From Gammaproteobacteria bacterium (GTDB taxonomy: Bacteria; Pseudomonadota; Gammaproteobacteria; GRL18): DNA of 35,857 nucleotides. Positions 18,296-27,634 of this stretch are shown in pieces. A model generated the notes under the pieces. That model worked only from the letters and a program-made list of their open reading frames with translations. It was not told the origin of the DNA and ran no database searches. The DNA is taken from contig JALUZF010000070.1 of NCBI GenBank assembly GCA_027012135.1, positions 1-35,857 of the forward strand. Reading direction: 5' to 3'. Position 1 is the stretch's first letter, and each line of letters opens with the position of its first letter. The translations under genes were made by a program, and so were the position numbers.

Positions 18296-18787
18296 TCAGT
18301 TAACGCCGTATAAACGGCGGATAGCGCGCATCAGGAAAAATACCCAGGGCCATACCACCATACTGGTCAGTGAGGGCATCCAGTAAGACCAGTTACCTGG
18401 TGCATTGCCGGTTACACCGCTGATCCAGAGTACCAGCATCTGTGACAGGGCCACCAGTAGTAGAATAATCAGTGACTGCTGCAGCAGGGGATACAGGCGG
18501 ATCCGGATATGCAGTTTATACGCCAGATAAGCTACCACGGATAGTGTCAGGGCATGCAGGCCCAGGACGCTGCCCATATGAACATCCAGCAGAAAACCCA
18601 CCAGCCAGCCGGTAAAAACCCCGACCCGGTGCGGCAGAGCCAGGCACCAGTAGATCAGTAGCAGAGTCAGCCATTCCGGACGATATATTTGTAGTGTTTC
18701 AGGCAGGGGGATCATGGTCAGAATAAAGGCTACTCCAAAACTGAGCCAGATAATAATACCGCCATGGGCGGCCGGACGATTACTCAT
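18296..18787 (-). CDS. mreD: Rod-shape-determining membrane protein MreD
   Basis: A 163-residue inner-membrane protein with five or so hydrophobic helices: 'GGIIIWLSFGVAFILTMIPL', 'WLTLLLIYWCLALP', 'GVFTGWLVGFLLDVHMGSVLGLHALTLSVVAYL', 'QQSLIILLLVALSQMLVLWI'. 'RPEWLTLLLIYWCLALPHRVGVFTGWLVGFLLDV' is the MreD hallmark. The start is ATG 18785-18787, which overlaps the mreC stop (ATGAGTAA, 8 bases). The frame is open further upstream, but that sequence is mreC in another frame. MreD links MreC to the RodA/PBP2 machine. Confidence 0.94.
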   Translation of the reverse strand: MSNRPAAHGGIIIWLSFGVAFILTMIPLPETLQIYRPEWLTLLLIYWCLALPHRVGVFTGWLVGFLLDVHMGSVLGLHALTLSVVAYLAYKLHIRIRLYPLLQQSLIILLLVALSQMLVLWISGVTGNAPGNWSYWMPSLTSMVVWPWVFFLMRAIRRLYGVN

Positions 18788-19703
18788 GGCTAGCTCCAGC
18801 AGCTGATTTATCTGCTTTAGACCCGGAAGAGTTAGTTTGGTTCTCATCATCCTGCAGGGTTTCAGACAGCAATTGTGGCTTATGTTCCTGGGCCATGACC
18901 AGCAGGACTTCGCGACTCTGTTCCAGATGGGCTGATGCCTCGGCAATAATACGGGCAAAGGGCTGGCCGGGATCGCGTTTAATATTCACTACCGTGGCTA
19001 CCGGATAACCTTCCGGGAAACGCCCACCCAGTCCCGAGGTGATCAGCAGGTCGCCGATTTCAATATCGGCATTATTAGGCAGGTTTAGAATTTCCAGGTA
19101 ATTAGCTGCTCCGGTGCCGTACAGCACGGTTCTCAGGCCGTTGCGGTTCACCTGTACCGGAATGGCATGAGAGGGATCGGTTATCAGGATTGCACTGCTT
19201 GAGGCAATGCCGGGATTGATAACCTGGCCCATAATGCCGTAGGCATCCAGAATGGGCTGGCCGGCATAAATGCCGCTCTGCTGTCCTTTATTGATCACAA
19301 TCTGGCGTTTATAGGGATCCAGATCCACTGCAATGGTTTCAGCAATCAACATTTGATCACGAAGCTTGCGAGAGGACTTAAGCAGGGAGCGCAGACGGAT
19401 ATTTTCAGCCTGCAGGGAGGCAAATTTCTGTAACTGGGCTTTTAACAGCAGGTTTTCGGAACGCAGCTGCTGGTTTTCATTAATCAAATCCTGGTGAGAA
19501 GTAAACTGCTCACCAAGCCAGTTCCCCACATCGGTCGGGGTGCTGGCAATGGTCTGTAAGGGATAAAGCAGGACACTGACGGTACTTCTGACGCCATCGA
19601 GCATATGAGTACGATGATCAGCCGTCATAAGAATGATGGAAAAGATCATCACAAAGAGCAGACGGGCCAGATAGGAGGAATCTTCATCAAATAACTGTTT
19701 AAT
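18780..19703 (-). CDS. mreC: Rod-shape-determining protein MreC, probable ATT start codon
   Basis: MreC is the bitopic protein that joins MreB filaments to PBP2. Visible parts are a membrane helix ('LARLLFVMIFSIILMTADHRT'), a coiled coil ('LINENQQLRSENLLLKAQLQKF...LQAENIRLRSLL', about 75-115) and the beta-barrel core ('LDPYKRQIVINKGQQSGIYAGQPILDAYGIMGQV', 'TSGLGGRFPEGYPVATV'). The first ATG or GTG (19652) falls inside the membrane helix and would remove half of it. In frame upstream, after a TAA, lies ATT AAA CAG TTA with GGAG 8 nt before the ATT (19701-19703). It supplies the missing basic/hydrophobic start (KQLFDEDSSYLARLL), giving 307 residues. No ATG, GTG or TTG exists in that extension. 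Confidence 0.9.
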   Translation of the reverse strand: MKQLFDEDSSYLARLLFVMIFSIILMTADHRTHMLDGVRSTVSVLLYPLQTIASTPTDVGNWLGEQFTSHQDLINENQQLRSENLLLKAQLQKFASLQAENIRLRSLLKSSRKLRDQMLIAETIAVDLDPYKRQIVINKGQQSGIYAGQPILDAYGIMGQVINPGIASSSAILITDPSHAIPVQVNRNGLRTVLYGTGAANYLEILNLPNNADIEIGDLLITSGLGGRFPEGYPVATVVNIKRDPGQPFARIIAEASAHLEQSREVLLVMAQEHKPQLLSETLQDDENQTNSSGSKADKSAAGASHE

Positions 19704-19740
19704 GGTTATTGCTCCGGCGATTTATCTGGTTTAAGGGCTT

Positions 19741-20856
<1,116 letters not shown>

Positions 20857-20909
20857 TCAACATTTTAGAAATAATGTTAAAAAATGTCCAACTTTCATTT
20901 GTGAATGAC

Positions 20910-20935
20910 TGCTAAAATTACCATATTTATGGTAA
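20910..20935 (+). promoter_or_regulatory. gatC promoter: extended -10 with overlapping 8-2-8 palindrome
   Basis: TGCTAAAAT at 20910-20918 is an extended -10 facing gatC (start 20984). It runs directly into the perfect dyad TTACCATA-TT-TATGGTAA (20918-20935), which would cover the transcription start and could be an operator for gatC or for the divergent mreB. No clear -35 is seen. Confidence 0.45.
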
Positions 20936-20983
20936 CTTATGCATCTTAATTGCACCTTGAATTGAAGTAACGGGAGTAACTCA

Positions 20984-21274
20984 ATGTCCACACTGGATAA
21001 AAGTGATGTTGAAAAAATAGCATTTTTAGCAAGACTGGGTATCGATGAACAGGATATACCTGAATATGCCGCCAATCTGAGTAATATTCTGGATATGGTT
21101 GAACAGTTAAATTCGGTGGACACTGATAATGTAAAACCCATGGCCCACCCACTGGATGGTGTCCAGCGCCTGCGTCCTGATGAAGTGACCGAAACCAATG
21201 ACCGTGAAAACCTGATGGCTCATGCGCCCGAAACAGAAGCGGGCTTATTCCTGGTGCCCAGGGTTGTAGAATAG
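20984..21274 (+). CDS. gatC: Asp/Glu-tRNA(Asn/Gln) amidotransferase subunit C
   Basis: The small subunit (96 residues) that wraps around GatA and stabilises the GatCAB complex. Signature: 'DVEKIAFLARLGIDEQDIPEYAANLSNILDMVEQLNSVDTDNVKPMAHPL', ending in 'LRPDEVTETNDRENLMAHAPETEAGLFLVPRVVE'. GGGAG is placed 8 nt before the ATG. It is first in the gatC-gatA-gatB order, divergent from mreB, the arrangement seen in several other gammaproteobacteria. Confidence 0.97.
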   Translation: MSTLDKSDVEKIAFLARLGIDEQDIPEYAANLSNILDMVEQLNSVDTDNVKPMAHPLDGVQRLRPDEVTETNDRENLMAHAPETEAGLFLVPRVVE

Positions 21275-21304
21275 TTTCATTTTTTAGATAGACACCATCC
21301 GGGG

Positions 21305-21327
21305 AATGCAGACATTATGTCTGCATT
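21305..21327 (+). promoter_or_regulatory. Perfect hairpin in the gatC-gatA spacer
   Basis: AATGCAGACA and TGTCTGCATT form a 10-bp perfect stem around a TTA loop, 30 bp after gatC and 44 bp before gatA. It is not followed by a T-run, so it is more likely an mRNA-stability or processing structure than a terminator. Confidence 0.5.
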
Positions 21328-21370
21328 GTCTCAAAAATCAATGGCCTGTAAGTAAGGATTTAAGTAAAAC

Positions 21371-22825
21371 ATGCACAATAAAACCATTGCAGAATTAATA
21401 AACGGTCTGGATGCGGGAGAATTTTCCAGTGTTGAGCTGACCCAAAGTTACCTGGATCGAATTAGTTCTCTGGATCAACACTTAAACAGTTTTATTACAG
21501 TAACGTCTGAATGGGCGCTGGAACAGGCGCGACAGGCCGATTCCCAGCGTGCGGCCGGGCAGGCAGGTTTATTAAACGGTATTCCGCTGGCACAGAAAGA
21601 TATATTCTGTACTAAAGGTATTAAAACCTCCTGTGGCTCCAGAATGCTGGATCCTTTTATATCGCCGTATAATGCCACGGTGATTGAAAAGTTTAATGCC
21701 TCTGGTGCGGTAATGCTGGGTAAAACCAATATGGATGAATTTGCCATGGGGTCTTCTAATGAAACCTCCTGGTACGGTCCGGTTAAAAATCCCTGGGCTC
21801 TGGAGGCCGTACCCGGCGGTTCTTCTGGTGGTTCTGCGGCAGCAGTTGCAGCCCGTCTGACACCGGCGGCAACCGGTACGGACACCGGTGGCTCCATTCG
21901 TCAGCCGGCTTCTTTCTGCGGTGTTACCGGTTTAAAACCCACTTATGGCCGGGTTTCCCGTTACGGTATGATTGCCTTTGCCTCCAGTCTGGATCAGGCC
22001 GGTACCATAACCCGTACCGCTGAAGATGCGGCCCTGCTGTTAAAGGTCATGGCCGGGCTGGATCTGCGTGACTCCACCAGTGTGGATAAGGAAGTACCGG
22101 ATTATACAGAGTCTTTAAATAATGAACTGGACGGTTTAAAAATCGGCCTGCCCAGAGAGTATTTTTCTGAAGGGCTGGATGATGCGGTAGCTAAAGTCAT
22201 TGAAGATGCCATTAAGGAATACGAAAAAATGGGCGCGGTGGTCAGTGAAATCAGCCTGCCTAATAGTAAGCTGGCGGTACCCACCTACTATATTATTGCG
22301 CCCTCGGAGTGTTCTTCCAACCTGTCGCGTATGGACGGTGTGCGTTTCGGGCATCGCTGTGAAAATCCCAGGGATCTGAATGATCTGTATATCCGCTCCC
22401 GTGGTGAAGGTTTTGGGCCGGAGGTTAAGCGGCGTATTCTGGTGGGTACTTATGCCTTATCGGAAGGTTTTTATGATGCCTATTATGTTAAAGCCCAGAA
22501 AGCCCGTCGGCTGATCAGTAACGATTTTAATAACGCCTTTGAAAATGTAGATGTCATTATGGGACCTGCCGCCCCTTCAGCAGCCTTTAATATCGGTGAA
22601 CTGACGGATGATCCCATTACCATGTATCTGTCGGATATTTATACTATTGCGGTCAACCTGGCCGGTTTACCGGGCATGTCGATTCCGGCGGGGTTTGTGA
22701 ATAACCGTCCGGTAGGATTACAGTTAATCGGCAGACACTTTGATGAGGCGAAGCTGTTAAATATTGCGCACAAATTCCAGACGGTAACTGACTGGCATGC
22801 TCAGGGGCCGGGGCAGTTTGTCTGA
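21371..22825 (+). CDS. gatA: Asp/Glu-tRNA amidotransferase subunit A (amidase)
   Basis: The glutaminase/amidase subunit (484 residues) that releases ammonia from glutamine for transamidation of misacylated Glu-tRNA(Gln) or Asp-tRNA(Asn). The Ser-cisSer-Lys triad is visible: Lys76 in '[11 protein letters not shown]', Ser151 in '[15 protein letters not shown]', Ser175 in '[16 protein letters not shown]'. '[22 protein letters not shown]' and the C-terminal '[23 protein letters not shown]' are also typical of GatA. The presence of GatCAB suggests that the organism makes Gln-tRNA and/or Asn-tRNA indirectly. Confidence 0.98.
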   Translation: MHNKTIAELINGLDAGEFSSVELTQSYLDRISSLDQHLNSFITVTSEWALEQARQADSQRAAGQAGLLNGIPLAQKDIFCTKGIKTSCGSRMLDPFISPYNATVIEKFNASGAVMLGKTNMDEFAMGSSNETSWYGPVKNPWALEAVPGGSSGGSAAAVAARLTPAATGTDTGGSIRQPASFCGVTGLKPTYGRVSRYGMIAFASSLDQAGTITRTAEDAALLLKVMAGLDLRDSTSVDKEVPDYTESLNNELDGLKIGLPREYFSEGLDDAVAKVIEDAIKEYEKMGAVVSEISLPNSKLAVPTYYIIAPSECSSNLSRMDGVRFGHRCENPRDLNDLYIRSRGEGFGPEVKRRILVGTYALSEGFYDAYYVKAQKARRLISNDFNNAFENVDVIMGPAAPSAAFNIGELTDDPITMYLSDIYTIAVNLAGLPGMSIPAGFVNNRPVGLQLIGRHFDEAKLLNIAHKFQTVTDWHAQGPGQFV

Positions 22826-22847
22826 TTAAAAGTTTGCATTATCTGAT

Positions 22848-22976
22848 CGTGCCTGACTGCAGGTACTGTCTTTCCGGGGACACTCAAGTACATCCATGTA
22901 TCGTTTTATGAAAACATCCATGTTTTCATAAACCCCGTAAACACAGCACCTGCAGCCAGTCACTCTACGGTGCTCT
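22848..22976. repeat. 129-bp dispersed palindromic element, copy 1
   Basis: Gap-free match to 27427-27555, with 12 differences over 129 positions by my count (about 91% identity). The element is a large dyad: an outer arm of about 30 bp (22850-22879 against 22933-22962, ending in CGGGG/CCCCG; five mismatches) encloses two small hairpins, TACAT-CC-ATGTA and ATGAAAACAT-CC-ATGTTTTCAT. It fills most of the 211-bp gatA-gatB spacer. No convincing gene is inside. It resembles REP/MITE-like intergenic palindromes; mobility is not shown. Confidence 0.85.
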
Positions 22977-23036
22977 GAGTTATGCTGATTAGAAATAACA
23001 GAATTAAATAAAACCAGAAAAAGGTAAAAAATTATT

Positions 23037-24470
23037 ATGCAATGGGAAGTTGTGATTGGTTTAGAAATCCACGTTCAGCTGGCGACCAAATCCAAAATAT
23101 TCTCCGGGGCTTCAACAGCCTATGGTGCAGAACCTAATACTCAGGCCTGTGCGGTTGATATGGGCCTGCCCGGCGTACTGCCGGTGTTCAATGGGGAAGC
23201 CTTAAGAAAATCAGTGATGTTCGGTCTGGCCATTGATGCTCAGATTAATGAGCGTTCAGTGTTTGACCGCAAGAATTATTTTTACCCCGATTCTCCCAAA
23301 GCCTATCAGATCAGCCAGTTATATTATCCTGTGGTCGGTAAGGGGTCGATAGATATTGATCTGGAAGATGGTTCAACTAAATGTATCGGGGTGACCCGGG
23401 CACATATGGAAGAAGATGCGGGTAAGTCTCTGCATGAAGATTTTCATGGTCAGACCGGCATTGATTTAAACCGGGCCGGTACCCCGCTGCTGGAAATTGT
23501 GTCAGAACCGGATATGCGCAGTGCCAAAGAAGCAGTAGCCTATATGCGTAAAATTCATTCTATTGTCCGTTACCTGGGAGTTTCTGACGGTAATATGCAG
23601 GAAGGTTCGTTCCGTTGTGATGCCAATGTCTCTCTGCGCCCTAAGGGTCAGGAAGAATTTGGTACCCGGACTGAATTAAAAAACATTAACTCCTTCCGCT
23701 TTGTGGAAAAAGCCATTAATGTTGAAATAGAACGGCAGATGGATATTCTGGAAAGTGGCGGCACGATTACCCAGGAAACCCGTCTGTATGATGCGGACAG
23801 GAATGAAACCCGCTCCATGCGCAGCAAGGAAGAAGCTAATGACTATCGTTACTTCCCCGATCCCGATCTGCTGCCGATTGTGATTTCCCAGGAAGAAATT
23901 GAACAGATACGCTCTACCCTGCCTGAGTTGCCGGATGCCAAGTGTAAACGTTTTGTCACACAACTGGGTTTATCGGAAAAAGATGCCCGAGCTCTGACTT
24001 CTGATCGGGAAATGGCTGATTATTTTGAACAGGTTCAGCAAAGTATTGATGATGCCAAAATGGCGGCTAACTGGCTGCTGGGTGAAGTGTCCGCCCGTCT
24101 GAATAAAAATGCCCTGGAAATTAAGGACAGCCCTGTCAATGCTGAAGCTTTAACGGGCCTGCTCAGACGTATTAAGGACAATACCATTTCCGGCAAAATT
24201 GCCAAGGATGTGTTTGAGGCGATGTGGGAAGAAGGCGGTGATGCGCACAGTATAATTGAAAGTAAGGGACTGAAGCAGATTACGGATACTTCTGCTATTG
24301 AAGCGATTATTGATGAAGTCATTGCCGCCAATCCTTCCCAGGTGGAAGAATTTAAGTCCGGTAAGGACAAGTTAATTGGTTTCTTTGTCGGTCAGGTTAT
24401 GAAAGCCTCCAAGGGCAAGGCTAATCCGGGGCAGGTTAACCAGATATTGCAGAAAAAATTAAAGTCCTGA
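23037..24470 (+). CDS. gatB: Asp/Glu-tRNA amidotransferase subunit B
   Basis: The tRNA-binding, kinase-like subunit (477 residues) that activates the misacylated glutamate/aspartate and receives ammonia from GatA. Starts '[26 protein letters not shown]'; '[12 protein letters not shown]', '[21 protein letters not shown]', '[12 protein letters not shown]'-type ('[17 protein letters not shown]') and '[35 protein letters not shown]' are hallmark blocks. The C-terminal YqeY-like helical domain ends in '[28 protein letters not shown]'. It is separated from gatA by the 129-bp palindromic element. Confidence 0.98.
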   Translation: MQWEVVIGLEIHVQLATKSKIFSGASTAYGAEPNTQACAVDMGLPGVLPVFNGEALRKSVMFGLAIDAQINERSVFDRKNYFYPDSPKAYQISQLYYPVVGKGSIDIDLEDGSTKCIGVTRAHMEEDAGKSLHEDFHGQTGIDLNRAGTPLLEIVSEPDMRSAKEAVAYMRKIHSIVRYLGVSDGNMQEGSFRCDANVSLRPKGQEEFGTRTELKNINSFRFVEKAINVEIERQMDILESGGTITQETRLYDADRNETRSMRSKEEANDYRYFPDPDLLPIVISQEEIEQIRSTLPELPDAKCKRFVTQLGLSEKDARALTSDREMADYFEQVQQSIDDAKMAANWLLGEVSARLNKNALEIKDSPVNAEALTGLLRRIKDNTISGKIAKDVFEAMWEEGGDAHSIIESKGLKQITDTSAIEAIIDEVIAANPSQVEEFKSGKDKLIGFFVGQVMKASKGKANPGQVNQILQKKLKS

Positions 24471-24491
24471 ATAAGGCCGGAATAATAAAAC

Positions 24492-25367
24492 ATGAGTAAA
24501 CCCGATCAATTACGCCGTTTTTTATTTGATAAAGCCAATATCCGTGGTGAAATCGTCCAGCTTAATGAGGTCTGGCAGACCATGGAGGCTAATCATCAGT
24601 ACCATCCGGTTATACGGGAGTATCTGGGTGAAGCCGTGGCAGCTGCGGTGTTATTATCAGCAACCATTAAGTTTGAAGGCTCTCTGACGATTCAGGCCAG
24701 TGGTGACGGGCCATTAAGTTTAATGGTGGTGGAGTGCCGTTCCAGTTTTGGTGTACGCGGAGTAGCCAAGTATAAGGAGCCGCTGCCTGAGCAGACTGAT
24801 ATAAAAACGCTGCTGGGTAAAAGTAATCTGATCATTACCATAGAACAGGCACTGACCAATGAACGCTACCAGGGCATTGTGGCCCTGGAGGGTAACAGCA
24901 TTGCCGAATTTCTGGAAGGTTATCTGCAGCATTCGGAGCAGCTGGAAACCCGGATTTTTCTGGCGGCGGATAAACAGGCCGTCGGCGGCCTGCTGCTGCA
25001 GCAATTACCGGGTAAAACTGAAGACGATGACAGCTGGGATCGGATAACCCACCTGGGCAGTACCATACAGAAAGAAGAATTACTGGAATTAAAGGCCACT
25101 GAAATTATCCACCGCCTGTATCACGAAGAAGATGTGCGCCTGTTTGATCCCGAACCGGTGCATTTTCAATGCAGTTGTTCCAGGGAAAAAGTCAGTAATA
25201 TGTTACGCTCCATCGGCGAAGAAGAAGCCGCCGGTATTATTAAGGAGCAGGGCAATATTTCCGTGGATTGTGAATTCTGCGGCACCACCTATGATTTTGA
25301 TGAAATCGACATTGCTGAAATCTATGCCAGCAATAATCCTGCCACGACCAGTACTACCCGCCATTGA
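24492..25367 (+). CDS. hslO: Redox-regulated chaperone Hsp33
   Basis: A cytoplasmic holdase activated by oxidation and unfolding stress. The 291-residue product has the N-terminal chaperone domain ('DQLRRFLFDKANIRGEIVQLNEVWQ', 'LSATIKFEGSLTIQASGDGPLSLMVVEC') and the C-terminal zinc switch: C-x-C in 'FQCSCSREKVSNML' and C-x2-C in 'VDCEFCGTTYDFDEIDI'. All four zinc cysteines are present, so redox sensing should be intact. It lies 21 bp after gatB and could be co-transcribed with it. Confidence 0.97.
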   Translation: MSKPDQLRRFLFDKANIRGEIVQLNEVWQTMEANHQYHPVIREYLGEAVAAAVLLSATIKFEGSLTIQASGDGPLSLMVVECRSSFGVRGVAKYKEPLPEQTDIKTLLGKSNLIITIEQALTNERYQGIVALEGNSIAEFLEGYLQHSEQLETRIFLAADKQAVGGLLLQQLPGKTEDDDSWDRITHLGSTIQKEELLELKATEIIHRLYHEEDVRLFDPEPVHFQCSCSREKVSNMLRSIGEEEAAGIIKEQGNISVDCEFCGTTYDFDEIDIAEIYASNNPATTSTTRH

Positions 25368-25444
25368 TAAGGGTATTTCCACTTATTCATTTTTTATTCT
25401 TATTTTCTGCCTCTCTGGATTGTCTGAATAGGCTAAAAGAGTCG

Positions 25445-26434
25445 TTAGTTTTTATCCACACTGGCTAAAATTAAATCCATTGCTGCACGGCTGTCCTTAA
25501 TTTTTTTCAGCAATACAAAAATATCTTCTGCCTGACTATAAGTCGGCATCAGCCATTTAACCCATAACTTGAGTCTGGGGGCAATATAACGTTCCTTAAG
25601 TTCGGTATTGGCACTCATTAAAGTATAAAACTGTTCAAGATAAGCCACAACCTGTGACCAGTTCAAACTAGCCTGAAGCTGATCTTCTGTAATATTTTCA
25701 ATATCCTGTTTGATCTGTAAGGCCAGATCAGGCATAACCATAGCACCCCGTCCAAGCATAACCGAATCGCACAAACTTCTTTGCCGGCATAAGTGATAGT
25801 CATCAGGCGACCAGATTTCACCATTGGCTATAACAGGAATATTAAGTGTTTCACTGACCGGAGCCAGGGCTTCCCAGTAGGCCGGTGGCCGGTAACCATC
25901 GGTTTTGGTGCGGGCATGAATAGTGACCCATTCAGCACCGCCATCTTCAATGGCCCGGGCATTATCCATGGTTAAAGACTGGTCTTCATAGCCCAGACGC
26001 ATTTTAGCCGTCACCGGGATACTGTCAGGAACGGCCCTGCGTACGGCTGAAACAATATGATAAATCCGTTCAGGGTATTTTAGTAAACTTGCCCCGCCGT
26101 CGCGTTTATTAACGGTTTTGGCCGGGCAGCCAAAATTCAGATCTATGCCCACACTGCCCAGTGCCGCTGCTTTGGCCGCATTTTCAGCCATAGCCTGTGG
26201 ATCACTGCCTAATAACTGTAAAAAAACCGGAATGCCGGAGTTAGTATGACTTATTTTTTGATTGTCCTGAGGTTTAAGTTCTGGAAAGCGGCGCATAAAA
26301 ACCCGTTGTGGAAACAGGGTGTCGGTCACCCGCAAAAATTCTGTTACACATAAATCAAAGCCGCCGATGGCGGTCAGAATTTCCCGGGCATAAGTATCGG
26401 TTAAGCCATCCATGGGGGCCAGTACAATTTTCAT
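25445..26434 (-). CDS. dusC: tRNA-dihydrouridine(16) synthase DusC
   Basis: An FMN enzyme (329 residues) that reduces uridine in the tRNA D-loop. Motifs: 'VLAPMDGLTDTYAREIL', 'QLLGSDPQAMAENAAKAAALGSVGIDLNFGCPAKTVN' with catalytic Cys103, 'VTAKMRLGYED', 'VTIHARTKTDGYRPPAYWEAL', 'IPVIANGEIWSPDDY' and 'DSVMLGRGAMVMPDL'. Sequence around 'DLCVTEFLRVTD' and the C-terminal half match DusC (U16) better than DusA or DusB. It converges on hslO across 77 bp and lies 19 bp downstream of the MoeB/ThiF-type gene. Confidence 0.93.
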   Translation of the reverse strand: MKIVLAPMDGLTDTYAREILTAIGGFDLCVTEFLRVTDTLFPQRVFMRRFPELKPQDNQKISHTNSGIPVFLQLLGSDPQAMAENAAKAAALGSVGIDLNFGCPAKTVNKRDGGASLLKYPERIYHIVSAVRRAVPDSIPVTAKMRLGYEDQSLTMDNARAIEDGGAEWVTIHARTKTDGYRPPAYWEALAPVSETLNIPVIANGEIWSPDDYHLCRQRSLCDSVMLGRGAMVMPDLALQIKQDIENITEDQLQASLNWSQVVAYLEQFYTLMSANTELKERYIAPRLKLWVKWLMPTYSQAEDIFVLLKKIKDSRAAMDLILASVDKN

Positions 26435-26453
26435 TTAGCTTATTCTGTGCTAT

Positions 26454-27203
26454 TTATAAAGCGGAGCAGACTGGACATTGAGGGTCTGCAGGCAGTTTCA
26501 TTTTACGCCAGTCCATAGTCCAGGCATCCAGTAATAACAGACTTGTATATAATGGCGTGCCGATACCAATAATAATTTTAAGTACTTCAGTGGCCTGCAT
26601 GCTACCGATAATTCCTACTACCGGAGCAAGAATACCGTTTTCCGAACAGGTGGTAGCTGTATCATCAGCATCGTCTTTATACAGGCAGCGATAACATGGG
26701 CCCTTTCCCTGGTTTGCAAATACAATGATCTGACCTTCCATACGAATAGCGGCTCCGGAAACCAGTGGGGTTTGCTGGTGCACACAAACATCATTAATTA
26801 AAAAACGGGAATCAAAATTATCGGTAGCGTCAACTACCACATCGGCCAGCTTAACCTGTTCAGCTAAAGTGTCTTTTTCCAGACGATGGGTGATAGTTGT
26901 GATCTGAATATCGGGATTAAGCTGATGTAATGTCTGGTATGCGGATTGTGCTTTATTCATACCAATACGCTGTGGATCACTATGAATAATCTGCCGCTGT
27001 AGATTGGATAAGTCAACATCATCAAAATCACAGAGTACAAGATGACCGACACCGGCTGTAGCAAGATACATGGCCACCGGTGAACCCAGCCCGCCCATGC
27101 CAATAATTAATACCCGGGCATCCAGTAGTTTTTCCTGTCCTTTAACATCGACATAGGGCAGCATAATCTGTCGGGAGTAGCGCAGCAGTTGATCATCATT
27201 CAT
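26454..27203 (-). CDS. moeB: MoeB/ThiF-family sulfur-carrier adenylyltransferase
   Basis: An E1-like enzyme that adenylates the C-terminal glycine of a ubiquitin-like sulfur carrier (MoaD for molybdopterin, ThiS for thiamine). The ATP loop 'GMGGLGSPVAMYL' is at 36-48, with 'CDFDDVDLSNLQRQIIH' and 'DATDNFDSRFLINDVCV' following. Four zinc cysteines are present (Cys170, Cys173, Cys243, Cys246), and Cys186 lies in 'TTCSENGILAPVVGIIG'. The length of 249 equals that of E. coli MoeB. MoeB and ThiF cannot be separated with certainty from sequence alone; there is no rhodanese domain. No molybdopterin or thiamine genes are adjacent to settle it. Confidence 0.88.
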   Translation of the reverse strand: MNDDQLLRYSRQIMLPYVDVKGQEKLLDARVLIIGMGGLGSPVAMYLATAGVGHLVLCDFDDVDLSNLQRQIIHSDPQRIGMNKAQSAYQTLHQLNPDIQITTITHRLEKDTLAEQVKLADVVVDATDNFDSRFLINDVCVHQQTPLVSGAAIRMEGQIIVFANQGKGPCYRCLYKDDADDTATTCSENGILAPVVGIIGSMQATEVLKIIIGIGTPLYTSLLLLDAWTMDWRKMKLPADPQCPVCSAL

Positions 27204-27251
27204 AGGTATATAATCTTTATGGTTCTTTAATAGAGAAGTGTTGGTATTTTA

Positions 27252-27294
27252 ACGGATATACAAAAAGCAGGATACTTTTTAATACTGTATCCGT
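27252..27294. promoter_or_regulatory. Nested inverted repeat upstream of the moeB-type gene
   Basis: ACGGATA (27252-27258) and TATCCGT (27288-27294) enclose AAAAAG and CTTTTT, giving a two-part hairpin. It lies about 50-90 bp upstream of the MoeB/ThiF-type start (minus strand). It may be part of its 5' leader or an operator. The rest of the 431-bp moeB-adk gap holds the 129-bp repeat, a small ATGGCT/AGCCAT dyad (27328-27345), the adk promoter, and AT-rich sequence without a gene. Confidence 0.35.
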
Positions 27295-27426
27295 TTATAT
27301 CTTTTACTATTATAAAAAAGGGTTGAAAATGGCTGCTAAAAGCCATAGAAATCTTTACTTTATAAAACTCTGAGTTAGAATGACATAATATAGCTTTTGA
27401 AATTGTAACTATTCAGCGTACCTGGC

Positions 27427-27555
27427 CGTGATTGTCTGCAGGTACTGTATTTCCGGGGACGCTCAAGTACATCCATGTATCGCTTTACGAAAACATCCAT
27501 GTTTTCATAAACCCCGTAAATACAGTACCTACAGCCAATCACTCTACTGTGCTCT
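27427..27555. repeat. 129-bp dispersed palindromic element, copy 2
   Basis: Same orientation and length as 22848-22976. The outer arms pair better here: 27429-27458 with 27512-27541, only three mismatches in 30. In particular the arm GGTACTGTATTT pairs perfectly with AAATACAGTACC, whereas copy 1 has two mispairs at the corresponding positions. Inner hairpins TACAT-CC-ATGTA and GAAAACAT-CC-ATGTTTTC are intact. Immediately downstream is the adk promoter. Confidence 0.85.
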
Positions 27556-27575
27556 AATTGAAGCTGAGTAGTTAC

Positions 27576-27603
27576 TTGAAATTTGTAACAAACCGGTTAT
27601 AAC
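27576..27603 (+). promoter_or_regulatory. Candidate sigma70 promoter of adk
   Basis: TTGAAA (27576-27581), 16-bp spacer, TATAAC (27598-27603). It lies 31 bp before the adk ATG (27635), giving a short leader, and just after the palindromic repeat. Confidence 0.6.
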
Positions 27604-27634
27604 AAACAGTTTATAAAGAATTAGTGAGAAAAAA

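Noticed and set aside
18788-18958. N-terminal extension of mreD
   Set aside because: The residues are mreC read in another frame; MreD homology begins at the ATG at 18785-18787.
22848-22976. CRISPR-like reading of the palindromic repeats
   Set aside because: Only two copies 4.6 kb apart, no regular spacers and no cas genes.
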